A stretch of DNA of 64,000 bases, from NCBI RefSeq assembly GCF_014644555.1, contig NZ_BMKX01000004.1, forward strand, positions 207,784 through 271,783, read 5' to 3'. The notes beneath the pieces are model-generated. The model made no database searches. It was not told the origin of the DNA and saw only the letters and a program-made list of their open reading frames with translations. The position numbers were made by a program, and so were the translations under genes. Below are positions 32,562-41,286 of the stretch, piece by piece (within the stretch, counting starts at the first letter, position 1; each line of letters begins with the position of its first letter). This DNA comes from Glutamicibacter ardleyensis (lineage in GTDB: Bacteria; Actinomycetota; Actinomycetes; Actinomycetales; Micrococcaceae).

Positions 32562-34001
32562 ATGCCTGCACAGATTGGTGTCACAGGTCTGGCCGTGATG
32601 GGCGCTAACCTCGCCCGTAACTTCGCCCGCAACGGATACACCGTCGCCCTGCATAACCGTTCGATCGAAAAGACCGACGCATTGCTTGCGGCACACGGCG
32701 ATGAAGGTGACTTCATCCGCACCGAATCGCTCGAAGAGCTCGTTGCAAATCTTGAAACTCCGCGTCGCGTCCTGATCATGGTGAAGGCTGGCGGTCCGGT
32801 CGATTCGGTCATCGATCAGCTGGTGCCATTGCTCGAAGAGGGCGACGTCGTCATTGACGGCGGCAACTCGCACTACACCGACACCCGTCGCCGCGAAGCT
32901 GCACTGACCGAAAAGGGTCTGCACTTTGTTGGCATCGGCGTTTCCGGTGGCGAAGAGGGCGCACTACTTGGCCCATCGATCATGCCAGGTGGCTCAGCAG
33001 AGTCCTACAAGTCGCTAGGCCCAATGCTGGAAAAGATTTCAGCTAAGGCTGACGACGGAGCCCCATGCTGCGCATGGATTTCCACCGATGGTGCCGGCCA
33101 CTTCGTAAAGATGGTCCACAACGGCATCGAATATGCCGACATGCAGGTCATCGGCGAAGCTTTCGACCTGATGCGCCACGCAGCAGGCATCGAGCCAGCA
33201 AAGCAGGCAGAGATTTTCGCAGACTGGAACAAGGGCGAACTGTCCAGTTTCCTGATTGAAATCACCGCAGAGGTACTCGGCCACACCGATGCTTCCACCG
33301 GCAAACCACTGGTAGACGTCATCCAGGACTCCGCTGGCCAGAAGGGCACCGGTCGTTGGACCGTGCAGTCCGGTCTGGATATGGGTTCACCTGTTTCGGC
33401 CATCGCCGAGTCGGTCTTCGCTCGTTCACTGTCCAGCCAGCGCGACATTCGCGCCGTCGGCCAGCAGGTTCTGGCAGCACAGACTACCGAGGTGACCCTG
33501 CCGGAGAACTTCATTGAAGATGTGCGCCAGGCACTATTCGCTTCCAAGCTGGTCTCCTACGCGCAGGGCATCGACATGCTGACCTCCGCTGCCGGTGAAT
33601 ACAACTGGGATCTGAAGCTGGACGAAATTGCCGGTCTCTGGCGCGAAGGCTGCATTATTCGTGCGGCACTGCTCAAGGACATCACCGCTGCTTACTCGGC
33701 AGATGAGAAGCCGGTCAACCTACTCTTCGCACCAGCCTTCTCCGAGGCGATTGCTAAGGCCGTTCCGGCTTGGCGCCGCGTAGTGTCGGTTGCAGTACAG
33801 CTGGGTATCCCAGCGCCACTGTTCTCCTCATCGCTGGCTTACTACGATGGCCTGCGCCGCGACCGTCTGCCAGCCGCCCTGACTCAGGGCCTGCGTGACT
33901 TCTTCGGTGCACACACCTACCGTCGCACCGATAAGGAAGGCACCTTCCACACTCAGTGGAGCGGTGACCGCACCGAGATCGAAGCAGTGGACACCCACTA
34001 G
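32562..34001 (+). CDS. gnd: 6-phosphogluconate dehydrogenase, decarboxylating
   Basis: Oxidises 6-phosphogluconate to ribulose 5-phosphate and CO2 with NADP+. It has 479 residues with GVTGLAVMGANLARNFARNG as the nucleotide fold, HNRS at the cofactor phosphate, VSGGEEGALLGPSIMPGG, and the signature FVKMVHNGIEYADMQ including the catalytic Lys. GGAG lies ten bases before ATG. It is monocistronic with a clear terminator. Together with gntK and gntP it forms a split gluconate regulon around the GntR gene. Confidence 0.97.
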   Translation: MPAQIGVTGLAVMGANLARNFARNGYTVALHNRSIEKTDALLAAHGDEGDFIRTESLEELVANLETPRRVLIMVKAGGPVDSVIDQLVPLLEEGDVVIDGGNSHYTDTRRREAALTEKGLHFVGIGVSGGEEGALLGPSIMPGGSAESYKSLGPMLEKISAKADDGAPCCAWISTDGAGHFVKMVHNGIEYADMQVIGEAFDLMRHAAGIEPAKQAEIFADWNKGELSSFLIEITAEVLGHTDASTGKPLVDVIQDSAGQKGTGRWTVQSGLDMGSPVSAIAESVFARSLSSQRDIRAVGQQVLAAQTTEVTLPENFIEDVRQALFASKLVSYAQGIDMLTSAAGEYNWDLKLDEIAGLWREGCIIRAALLKDITAAYSADEKPVNLLFAPAFSEAIAKAVPAWRRVVSVAVQLGIPAPLFSSSLAYYDGLRRDRLPAALTQGLRDFFGAHTYRRTDKEGTFHTQWSGDRTEIEAVDTH

Positions 34002-34021
34002 TCTTCGCAAGCTATTCAAAT

Positions 34022-34051
34022 GCCCGCAGGCTCAACTAAGAGCCTGCGGGC
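34022..34051 (+). terminator. terminator of gnd
   Basis: GCCCGCAGGCTC pairs with GAGCCTGCGGGC, loop AACTAA, then a T-rich tract. Confidence 0.9.
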
Positions 34052-34140
34052 TTTGTCTTTAACCACCGGGTTCTGGGATTTCTACGTTGCGCATGACGCA
34101 CAGGTGCCTCAAGGTACATCGTTGTGCGGTGCGGGTCAGG

Positions 34141-34554
34141 TCACTGACTGGAAATCGAATGAGCCCTAAACCGGGGAATTAACGGGGTAAACATGGCAAC
34201 AATTCCCATGCCAAACACCGAGAGTCCTATGGCAAAAAACCTCCATTGAGCTGCCCTGCAACTTCCGAAATCTTGCATCTCGGCATCCGTAGCGCCCAAC
34301 CAGGGTTGGAGGTCATCCTCGCTCCATCCGGTCGCGCCGGCCCCGATTCCGCACGAGGCTCCATCGAGTTGCACCGGGTAAAGCAGGATGGCAAACGAAA
34401 GTGCAAATAGTAAAACGGCGGATCCGGCGAGTAGCTGACCGTTTCTGTTTAGCCTGGATCGTATCAACAGGAACATCCCTGCGGCGCACAGACCAACGAG
34501 CAAGATGCCGTACAGTATCCAAAAAGACAGTGGCTGGTTTAGATATTCATGCAT
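34141..34554 (-). CDS. small membrane protein, unknown
   Basis: A 137-residue protein with three likely membrane helices: ILYGILLVGLCAAGMFLLI, QLLAGSAVLLFALSFAILLY and FFAIGLSVFGMGIVAMFTPL. The loop between helices 2 and 3 (LDGASCGIGAGATGW to FGSCRAAQWRF) has two cysteines and is probably outside the cell, where they could pair. I do not recognise the family. It stands alone between gnd and a TetR gene; the ATG lacks a strong ribosome site. Confidence 0.6.
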   Translation of the reverse strand: MHEYLNQPLSFWILYGILLVGLCAAGMFLLIRSRLNRNGQLLAGSAVLLFALSFAILLYPVQLDGASCGIGAGATGWSEDDLQPWLGATDAEMQDFGSCRAAQWRFFAIGLSVFGMGIVAMFTPLIPRFRAHSISSQ

Positions 34555-34717
34555 TTGAGCTTGTCCTGTCGTCGCCGTAACGCGTACCCCAATTCAGGGA
34601 ACTAAAAGCTGAGCTTATATGCGTCGGATCCTAGGTAGCGTAAACGCGAGCCGTGAATATTCGGGGAAATTTGGCTGCCTGCGCATTGGCTGATGTCTAT
34701 CTGCTCTATCGTCGGTC

Positions 34718-35296
34718 TTACTGATCAAGTAGCAACTGCGCCGTACGCAATAGCTGCACAGCTTCACTCGGTGCGATACGCACTAAAGTGAACGAAGCTA
34801 CCACGAGACCGGTAACGGCCGTGGCTAGCATTTGCGTTTGCACAGCATCTACTGCTGGCCGGGCCGCGATAATTCCGCGATGTAACGCCGACTGGAGTTC
34901 GGCCCGGTATTCGCCAATAATCCGCGCTACCTCAGGGTCCTCGGAAATTGGTGCGTTGGCCGTATTGATCAAAAGACAACCGTGATTCGCAGGTAAGGAT
35001 TCGGTGCGTTCAAAGGCTTCGGCGAGTCCCGAGAGATACTCGCTAACCGCAGCGGGCTTGACCGGGGCAGCTAATAGCGGCCGCAGCCGTGGCCGGACGA
35101 TTTCTTCGAGATAGCTCTCTACCGCTGCATCAAAGAGTCCGCGCTTCGAACCAAAAGAGTTATAGATGCTTGAACGGCTCAGTCCCGTAGCATCTTCAAG
35201 TTCCGGGATGGAAGAGGCCTCGAATCCCTTGGACCAAAAAACCGTACGTGCACCATTGATGACGTGTGCCCGATCAAAAGCTAGTGTTCTTGCCAT
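34718..35296 (-). CDS. TetR/AcrR-family repressor
   Basis: About 192 residues with the N-terminal TetR domain FDRAHVINGARTVFWSKGFEA, recognition region LSRSSIYNSFGSKRGLFDAA, and a ligand domain with NHGCLLINTANA, typical of YxaF/LmrA-like members. The start is ATG 35296 with GGGAGG eight bases upstream. It is divergent from DUF1304 and an oxidoreductase, and a long near-perfect palindrome lies between them, so it very probably represses both directions. The inducer is unknown, perhaps an electrophile or quinone given the target genes. Confidence 0.9.
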   Translation of the reverse strand: MARTLAFDRAHVINGARTVFWSKGFEASSIPELEDATGLSRSSIYNSFGSKRGLFDAAVESYLEEIVRPRLRPLLAAPVKPAAVSEYLSGLAEAFERTESLPANHGCLLINTANAPISEDPEVARIIGEYRAELQSALHRGIIAARPAVDAVQTQMLATAVTGLVVASFTLVRIAPSEAVQLLRTAQLLLDQ

Positions 35297-35317
35297 CACA
35301 TAACCTCCCTCTTTCGG

Positions 35318-35353
35318 TAACGACCATTCCAGTATATATTGAAATGGTCATTA
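35318..35353. promoter_or_regulatory. operator palindrome of the TetR/DUF1304 region
   Basis: TAACGACCATTCCA and TGAAATGGTCATTA are inverted copies matching at 12 of 14 positions around an AT-rich eight-base centre (GTATATAT). The length and AT-rich centre are as expected for a TetR-type operator. Confidence 0.75.
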
Positions 35354-35393
35354 CAAAACGACGTGGCTCGAGAAACATTACTCAGGAGATGGC

Positions 35394-35780
35394 ATGATCA
35401 TTACCGCACTCGTGTTCGGTGTCTTAGCAGCACTAATTCACGTATACATTTTCCTGATGGAATCCATGTGGTGGACCACCCCGCGGGCGCGTGCCACATT
35501 TGGAACCACCGAAGCGGAAGCCAAAGCCACCAAGGAATTAGCCTTCAACCAAGGTTTCTACAACCTGTTCCTCGGTATCGCGGTAGCACTCGGCGTGGTG
35601 TTTCACTTCCTCGGACAGCCGGCCATCGGCGCCACCCTCCTGCTCACCGGGGCCGGTTCCATGTTGCTAGCCGCCACCGTACTGCTCTTGTCCAGCCCGG
35701 ATAAAAAATCAGCGGCACTAAAACAAGGCGTTTTCCCGTTGTTAGCGGTGGTCTTCATGATCATTGGCCTGAGCAACTAA
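35394..35780 (+). CDS. DUF1304 family membrane protein
   Basis: A 128-residue protein with four membrane helices, of the DUF1304 family. Typical is ALIHVYIFLMESMWWTTPRA with FGTT, then AFNQGFYNLFLGIAVALGV. Function unknown. ATG follows AGGAG (CAGGAGATGGC). It is the first gene of a pair with a quinone-oxidoreductase-like enzyme 42 bases downstream, both behind the TetR operator, so it may belong to a response to reactive compounds. Confidence 0.88.
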   Translation: MIITALVFGVLAALIHVYIFLMESMWWTTPRARATFGTTEAEAKATKELAFNQGFYNLFLGIAVALGVVFHFLGQPAIGATLLLTGAGSMLLAATVLLLSSPDKKSAALKQGVFPLLAVVFMIIGLSN

Positions 35781-35822
35781 TTTTTCGTTCCAGAAGCAAA
35801 ACTAAGAAAGGTGCTCATTACC

Positions 35823-36833
35823 ATGAGTGAATTCACCAGTACCCAGATTCAGCTTGCTAGCCGTCCCACCGGATGGCCAACCGCCGAAAACTTCGACGTA
35901 ACGACCACCAGCTACGGTCCACTAGAAGCCGGGCAAGTACGAGTAAAAAACGAGTTCATCTCCGTTGATCCCTACATGCGTGGACGAATGAGTGCTGCTC
36001 GATCCTATGTAGCACCCTACGAAATTGGTGGACCAATCACCGGTGGCGCAGTCGGACGCGTCGTAGAATCGGCATCGGATGAGTTACCTGTAGGCGCCGT
36101 GGTACTCCACCAGCACGGCTGGTCTGACACCATCCAAGATGATGCAACTACTTTTATTCAGATTCCAGAAGTTCCGGGAATGCCGTTGTCCTTAAGATTG
36201 CACATCCTGGGCATGACCGGGCTGACCGCGTATGTGGGTCTGACACAGATTGCTTCGATGAAACCAGGAGACACGGTCTTTATTTCCGGTGCGGCCGGAG
36301 CGGTGGGTACGGCTGCTGGCCAGATTGCCAAGTTGCTCGGTGCCAAGCGTGTTATCGGTTCGGCAGGTAGTGCCGAAAAGGTAGAACTGCTCACCAGCAA
36401 ATACGGGTACGACGCAGCGTTCAACTACAAAGACGGCGATGTGCGCGGCCAATTGGCTGCAGCGGCTCCTGAGGGTATCGACGTATTCTTCGATAACGTA
36501 GGCGGCGAACACCTAGAGGCAGCCTTGGCCTCCTTCAACAACGGTGGACGTGCAGCACTATGCGGTGCGATCTCCGGATACAACTCCACACAAAAGTTAG
36601 CTGGGCCTGACAATATGGCTAACCTGATCACCCGTGGGTTGAAGCTTCAGGGCTTTACCCTCTCCAGCTACCTTCACCTGTCCGAAGAGTTTGGTGCGAA
36701 GATGGGTGAATGGTTTGCCTCGGGCAAGATCGCTTACGACGAGACCATTGTTGACGGCATCGAGAATACGGTGGAGGCGTTCCTGAATATGATGCAGGGT
36801 GCAAACACCGGCAAGATGCTCGTGCGCATCTAG
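35823..36833 (+). CDS. NADP-dependent oxidoreductase, zinc-free MDR family
   Basis: A 336-residue medium-chain reductase of the YfmJ/CurA/leukotriene B4 dehydrogenase group, which reduce alpha,beta-unsaturated carbonyls. Motifs: VDPYMRGRMS near residue 50, GMTGLTAYVGL, the NADP fold ISGAAGAVGTAAGQIAKLLGA, FDNVGGEHLEAAL and CGAISGYN. No zinc ligands are present. The start is ATG 35823; GTG 35811 is also in frame but overlaps the likely ribosome site AAAGG. Regulated with DUF1304 by the upstream TetR protein (inference). Confidence 0.92.
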   Translation: MSEFTSTQIQLASRPTGWPTAENFDVTTTSYGPLEAGQVRVKNEFISVDPYMRGRMSAARSYVAPYEIGGPITGGAVGRVVESASDELPVGAVVLHQHGWSDTIQDDATTFIQIPEVPGMPLSLRLHILGMTGLTAYVGLTQIASMKPGDTVFISGAAGAVGTAAGQIAKLLGAKRVIGSAGSAEKVELLTSKYGYDAAFNYKDGDVRGQLAAAAPEGIDVFFDNVGGEHLEAALASFNNGGRAALCGAISGYNSTQKLAGPDNMANLITRGLKLQGFTLSSYLHLSEEFGAKMGEWFASGKIAYDETIVDGIENTVEAFLNMMQGANTGKMLVRI

Positions 36834-37005
36834 TTGTTAGCGCAGTGCATGTTGAGAACTTCGCTGGCGTTGTTTAGATATCCCGGCCATTAAAATGCCA
36901 GATCTTCAATCTTTGCTGACTGTAAATATCGGCCCGTGACGCCGAAAAGTTGAGGAAACTTATGCCTTGAAAACAGCATAAGAATAATTGTTTGCCCATA
37001 TCAGC

Positions 37006-37034
37006 TCTTGTCTAATCGAATTTTGTAGACAAGA
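37006..37034. promoter_or_regulatory. 9-bp perfect inverted repeat before DUF4190 gene
   Basis: TCTTGTCTA and TAGACAAGA separated by 11 bases, 37 bases upstream of the next ATG. The loop is AT-rich and no U-run follows, so a protein-binding site or a leader hairpin is possible. Confidence 0.4.
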
Positions 37035-37070
37035 CTGATTGGACAAGCAACATTCGAAGAGGGAGTCTCT

Positions 37071-37499
37071 ATGGTTGGGATACAAGGCTGGCATTTGTTG
37101 GTGTTGCTCGTCGTAGCTGCGCTAATTGTGGCAATCATTATTGTTGTGGTTGTGCTCGGTTCAAAATCCTCGGCCCGAAACACAACACAGGTTGGGGCCA
37201 ACGGTCAGCCAGTACCCGGACCCCAGGTCGGGTACTCGGTGGACGGACAGCCGCTTTTTCAACGAAATACTCAACTTGAGACGAATGTTTTCGCCATCCT
37301 AGCTCTTGTCTTAGGGATCCTCACCGGTCTCTTTGGCATTATTTTTGGGCATGTTGCGCTGAACCAAATCCAACGAACCGGGCAACCGGGGCGCGGAATG
37401 GCGTTAGCGGGTCTGATTATTGGTTATGTCTGGCTTGCGTTATGGCTCCTCCTGATCCTAGGAGTGGTTGTCGCTCATGCACAGGCCGTCGTTTCTTAG
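37071..37499 (+). CDS. DUF4190 domain membrane protein
   Basis: A 142-residue protein. An N-terminal membrane helix (LLVLLVVAALIVAIIIVVVV) is followed by a short polar segment with QVGYSVDGQPLF, then the DUF4190 two-helix domain: NVFAILALVLGILTGLFGII, GHVALNQIQRTGQPGRGMAL and GLIIGYVWLALWLLLI. Such proteins are common in actinobacteria with no known role. GAGGGAG precedes the ATG. Confidence 0.85.
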   Translation: MVGIQGWHLLVLLVVAALIVAIIIVVVVLGSKSSARNTTQVGANGQPVPGPQVGYSVDGQPLFQRNTQLETNVFAILALVLGILTGLFGIIFGHVALNQIQRTGQPGRGMALAGLIIGYVWLALWLLLILGVVVAHAQAVVS

Positions 37500-37692
37500 C
37501 AAGCACTGATTACTGGTTAACCCCAGTGGCAAAAGTCGGCGCCCCATCTTCGAGCCTTGAACCATAGGTTTGGGGCGAAACTGGGGCGCGGACTTTTCTC
37601 ATCAATTGCAGCGGGTGTTGGGATTGAGTACCTTCCAAGATCCCAAACCCGTTCGATACCTGGACGAAAGGTCGCCGAGCTAGAATCGGCTC

Positions 37693-38223
37693 ATGAACGG
37701 ATACGAATCGAGTTCTTCTGCGTTGGCCTGGCTCTTATGGCTGGCCCCGTTGCTGACCGTTGTAGTTGCAGTCATAGGTGCCTATGTGGCGGTCAGAACC
37801 CTGCAGTTCCGTACCAAAGTTGATAGTGCCGGGCAGTGGTGGGCACGCGTTCAGAACGCCATAGACCACTGCCTGGCCGACAACACCAGAGAACAAAATC
37901 TGGGCACAACCATGCTCGACCATCTCCAGGCACAAGGCGAAATGCCCGAGGGTCTGGATGAGACCCAGCAACGAGAGTGGCAACGGATCAACAAGATGCG
38001 CTGGAGCGTGCAACCCGAGGACCTGTTGATGATTCACGGTATTGTCAAAGATCTCGCACTGTCCCAATCCAAGCGACTCAGTTCCATGGGGATCCGCCTG
38101 AACCCGGAAGTGCGCCCTGAATACGACACGTTGCTGCGCCAGGCACAGCTGGTGCTAAAGATTGATGCGAAGCTCGGACGTGAGGGCGACCCAGAAATCC
38201 TCAAGCTGCTCACCGCTGGCTAA
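37693..38223 (+). CDS. single-pass membrane protein, unknown
   Basis: A 176-residue protein with one N-terminal membrane helix (LAWLLWLAPLLTVVVAVIGA) and about 140 soluble residues, probably cytoplasmic and helical, rich in charged residues (QWWARVQNAIDHCLADNTRE). I do not recognise the family. Its last four bases overlap the end of the convergent GNAT gene. No clear ribosome site precedes ATG 37693. Confidence 0.65.
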   Translation: MNGYESSSSALAWLLWLAPLLTVVVAVIGAYVAVRTLQFRTKVDSAGQWWARVQNAIDHCLADNTREQNLGTTMLDHLQAQGEMPEGLDETQQREWQRINKMRWSVQPEDLLMIHGIVKDLALSQSKRLSSMGIRLNPEVRPEYDTLLRQAQLVLKIDAKLGREGDPEILKLLTAG

Positions 38224-38696
38224 GTGCGAAACATTCGTAACTCGATTAACCTCGACGTTTTCGGGTCTACCTTTTGAGCTCCATCAAATTCAAAGCCGTT
38301 GCGCCGATAAAACGCGATGGCTCGAGGATTGTCTTTGGCTACCCACAGCGAAGCCGGTTGCTGTCCTAGAACCGCGGTGAATAGCTCCTGGCCGAGCCCG
38401 GTGCCGTGGTTCGCGCTAGCTACATACAGGCTATATAACTGCAGTTCGCTCCCCGGATTTCTTCCGGCGAGCGCAAAGCCGAGAAATCCTTTGGAGCCAA
38501 CGGCTACGACGCGCCGTAAGTTGTGGTCCTCGTCTTGTGCGAGTCGTTCCCACAACTGGCGCCGTGCGACCATATGGTCATCGGTGAAGTAGTCTTCTGG
38601 CAGTTGTTTGGAATAGGTCTCTTTCCAACAGTGCACATGCAGCTCGGCGAGCGCAGCTGTATCTTCCAGTAAGGGCGCGCGAAGCTCATAGTCCAT
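38220..38696 (-). CDS. GNAT-family N-acetyltransferase
   Basis: A 158-residue acetyltransferase. The acetyl-CoA site is in LQLYSLYVASANHGTGLGQE, a variant of the Q/RxxGxG/A loop, followed by LWVAKDNPRAIAFYRRNGFE, the C-terminal motif of the fold. N-terminal LAELHVHCWKETYSKQLPEDY is typical of the YkwB/RimI-like members. The ATG overlaps the stop of the upstream UvrA-like gene by one base (TAATG), so they are an operon. The acceptor is unknown; a resistance role would fit its partner. Confidence 0.88.
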   Translation of the reverse strand: MDYELRAPLLEDTAALAELHVHCWKETYSKQLPEDYFTDDHMVARRQLWERLAQDEDHNLRRVVAVGSKGFLGFALAGRNPGSELQLYSLYVASANHGTGLGQELFTAVLGQQPASLWVAKDNPRAIAFYRRNGFEFDGAQKVDPKTSRLIELRMFRT

Positions 38697-40960
38697 TACT
38701 TGCCTACGGTGTACTCGGCGAGGTGTTGACCGGTGAGCGTGCCCGAGGTTGCCAGTTGTTCCGGGGTTCCTTCGAATACGATGGTTCCGCCGTCGTGGCC
38801 GGCTCCGGGACCCAAATCGATCACCCAGTCTGCATGGGCAACGACCGCTAGGTGGTGTTCGATGACGATCACGGTGTTTCCCTCGTCCACCATTTCATCT
38901 AATAGTCCCAAGAGCCGGTCCACATCTGCCATGTGTAGTCCTGTAGTTGGCTCGTCTAGTACGTAGGTTCCGTGGCCTTTGCCTAGGTTGATGGCTAATT
39001 TCAGGCGTTGTCGTTCGCCACCGGAGAGCGTGTTCAGCGGTTGTCCGAGCTTGATGTAGCCAAGCCCCACCTGATTTAAGCGTTCTAAGGTGGTCTTTGC
39101 TTTTGGGATGTTCAGCTGTTCGAATGCTTCTTCGATACTCAGGTCGAGGACCTCGGCGATGTTCAACCCGTCCAAACGGTATTCAAGTACCTGCGCGGTG
39201 TAGCGCTTTCCCTCACAGAGTTCACAGCGCATTTGCACCCCTGCCATGGTGGCCAGATCCGTATAGGTGAACCCCACGCCGTTACAGTTTGGGCAGGCTC
39301 CCTCAGAGTTGGCGCTGAAAAGTGCTGGCTTGACCCCATTGGCCTTGGCGAAGGCCGCGCGGATAGGGTCAAGGATCGAGGTGTAGGTGGCCGGGTTGCT
39401 GCGCCGGGAGCCACGAATAGCTGATTGGTCCACCACCGCAACGTCTTCGCGTTTGGAGATGGTGCTGTGGATGAGTGTGGACTTACCCGAACCTGCCACT
39501 CCGGTAATCGCGCAAACTACTCCGCGCGGGATATCCACGTCAACGTTTTTCAGGTTGTGCGTGTTTGCCCCGCGGATCTGCAAGGGTTCTTTACCCGGGC
39601 GTACTGCCGACTTGAAGGGAACTCGGGCCGAGAAGTGTCGTCCGGTCACCGTATCGCTGGCTAAGAGTCCCTGAAGATCTCCGGCGTAGGTGACCGTGCC
39701 GCCATGTATTCCGGCGCCTGGTCCTAGATCAATCACGTGATCGGCAATCTTGATCACCTCGGGCTTGTGCTCAACTACTAGTACGGTGTTGCCCTTATCG
39801 CGTAGGTCTTCTAACAAGTGATTCATGCGTTGAATGTCGTGGGGGTGAAGTCCCACGGTGGGTTCATCAAAAACATAGGTGACATCGGACAGCGCACTAC
39901 CTAGGTGCCGGATCATCTTGACCCGTTGTGCTTCTCCACCAGAGATAGTCCCGGCCGGTCGATCCAAGGAGAGATAACCAAGCCCAATCTGCACCAGGGA
40001 TGCCAAGATGGTGCGCAGGTTTCCAAGTAGCGGAGCCGCGTCAACAATGTCCAGCGTGTCTAGGAACTCCACAAGGTCGGTGACCTGCATGGCTGTCAGT
40101 TGTGCGATACCCAGGCCAGCAATTTTTGAGGCGCGAGCCTTCTCGCTCAAACGTGAACCGGCACAGACCGTGCACGGCGCGGTGGTGGAAATGCGGGCGA
40201 TCCAATCGCGGATATGTGCTTGTTTGATTTCCTTACCTGAGTGGATGTAGCTGGTTTTGATGCGGGTAATCAACCCCGAATAGCTCATATTCGCGCCGTT
40301 GAGTTTCACCTTGCCCAATGGTGCATAGAGCATCCGGTCCAACATCTCTTGGGGCATCTCCTTGAGCTTGAGATCCAGATCTGGTTCGGTACCGGCGGTG
40401 AGGGTTTGCCAGAGCCAAGCATCCGGAGCAAAGTTTGGGGCCTTGATGGCTCCCTCGTTCAGGGTTTTGTCCCAGTCCAACAGTTCATCAAGATCGATAC
40501 TTGCCTCGGTACCAAAACCTTCGCAGGCACTACACGCGCCCTCGCCTAAATTGAAGGAGTAAGCGCCAGCGCCGCCAGCAGTCGGGCTTGAATAGCGTGA
40601 GTAGAGCACGCGTAGCAGCGAGTAGGCGTCTGTGGCGGTGCCTACGGTGGATCGTGAATTCGCGCCCATACGTTCTTGGTCCACCACTATCGCGGCCGAC
40701 AGGTTATCTAGCACCTCAACATCGGGACGCGGCATAGATGGCATGAAGGATTGTACAAACGCCGTATAGGTTTCGTTGATGAGCCGTTGGGACTCGGCGG
40801 CGATGGTGCCAAAGACCAGTGAGGACTTGCCCGAGCCAGATACTCCAGTGAAAGCGGTGATCCGTCGCTTAGGAATATCCGCGTCCACCCCGCGGAGATT
40901 ATTTTCCCGCGCTTTGCGGACGTGGATCATGTCATGGCTATCTGCAGGATGTTGGCTCAT
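38696..40960 (-). CDS. UvrA-like excinuclease ABC paralogue (DrrC type)
   Basis: A 754-residue duplicated ABC ATPase of the UvrA family, about 200 residues shorter than housekeeping UvrA. Walker A motifs are GVSGSGKSSLVFGT and GVAGSGKSTLIH; both ABC signatures are present (TISGGEAQRVKM, TLSGGERQRLKL); zinc-finger cysteines occur in CSACEGFG, CPNCNGVG and CELCEGKR. Short UvrA paralogues such as DrrC protect DNA from intercalating drugs in antibiotic producers, and that role is inferred here. It is co-transcribed with a GNAT enzyme. Confidence 0.9.
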   Translation of the reverse strand: MSQHPADSHDMIHVRKARENNLRGVDADIPKRRITAFTGVSGSGKSSLVFGTIAAESQRLINETYTAFVQSFMPSMPRPDVEVLDNLSAAIVVDQERMGANSRSTVGTATDAYSLLRVLYSRYSSPTAGGAGAYSFNLGEGACSACEGFGTEASIDLDELLDWDKTLNEGAIKAPNFAPDAWLWQTLTAGTEPDLDLKLKEMPQEMLDRMLYAPLGKVKLNGANMSYSGLITRIKTSYIHSGKEIKQAHIRDWIARISTTAPCTVCAGSRLSEKARASKIAGLGIAQLTAMQVTDLVEFLDTLDIVDAAPLLGNLRTILASLVQIGLGYLSLDRPAGTISGGEAQRVKMIRHLGSALSDVTYVFDEPTVGLHPHDIQRMNHLLEDLRDKGNTVLVVEHKPEVIKIADHVIDLGPGAGIHGGTVTYAGDLQGLLASDTVTGRHFSARVPFKSAVRPGKEPLQIRGANTHNLKNVDVDIPRGVVCAITGVAGSGKSTLIHSTISKREDVAVVDQSAIRGSRRSNPATYTSILDPIRAAFAKANGVKPALFSANSEGACPNCNGVGFTYTDLATMAGVQMRCELCEGKRYTAQVLEYRLDGLNIAEVLDLSIEEAFEQLNIPKAKTTLERLNQVGLGYIKLGQPLNTLSGGERQRLKLAINLGKGHGTYVLDEPTTGLHMADVDRLLGLLDEMVDEGNTVIVIEHHLAVVAHADWVIDLGPGAGHDGGTIVFEGTPEQLATSGTLTGQHLAEYTVGK

Positions 40961-41286
40961 AGGCTAAATCCTACCCAGCACCAAAGGACGCGCTCGCCGT
41001 GAACAATATGACGCGGAGAATGTCACGAGCAGAGTGTTTCCGGCTAGTCGCGTTAGCGTTTAACCGGTGCTTAACCGTGAGATCCCTGCAGAACGTCCGG
41101 CAGACCCGATAAACCGTGGACAAAAGGTACAAGTTCGCAATGAAGTGTGCCCTGGCATCCATAAGTCAACCCACAGATTTCTGTGAACAGTCTTTGAGCC
41201 CTTACGCTTATGAAGGCGTGCCGTAGGCCACAGGGTCGTGCGATCTCTCGCACAGCGCTCATCACTCGTCATCCTGAAGGAAGAAC
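40961..41286 (+). promoter_or_regulatory. promoter region of the dicarboxylate symporter gene
   Basis: 326 bases without a gene. It contains a small dyad CACAGA-TT-TCTGTG at 41172-41185 and AAGGAAG just before the symporter start. No other feature was recognised. Confidence 0.4.
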
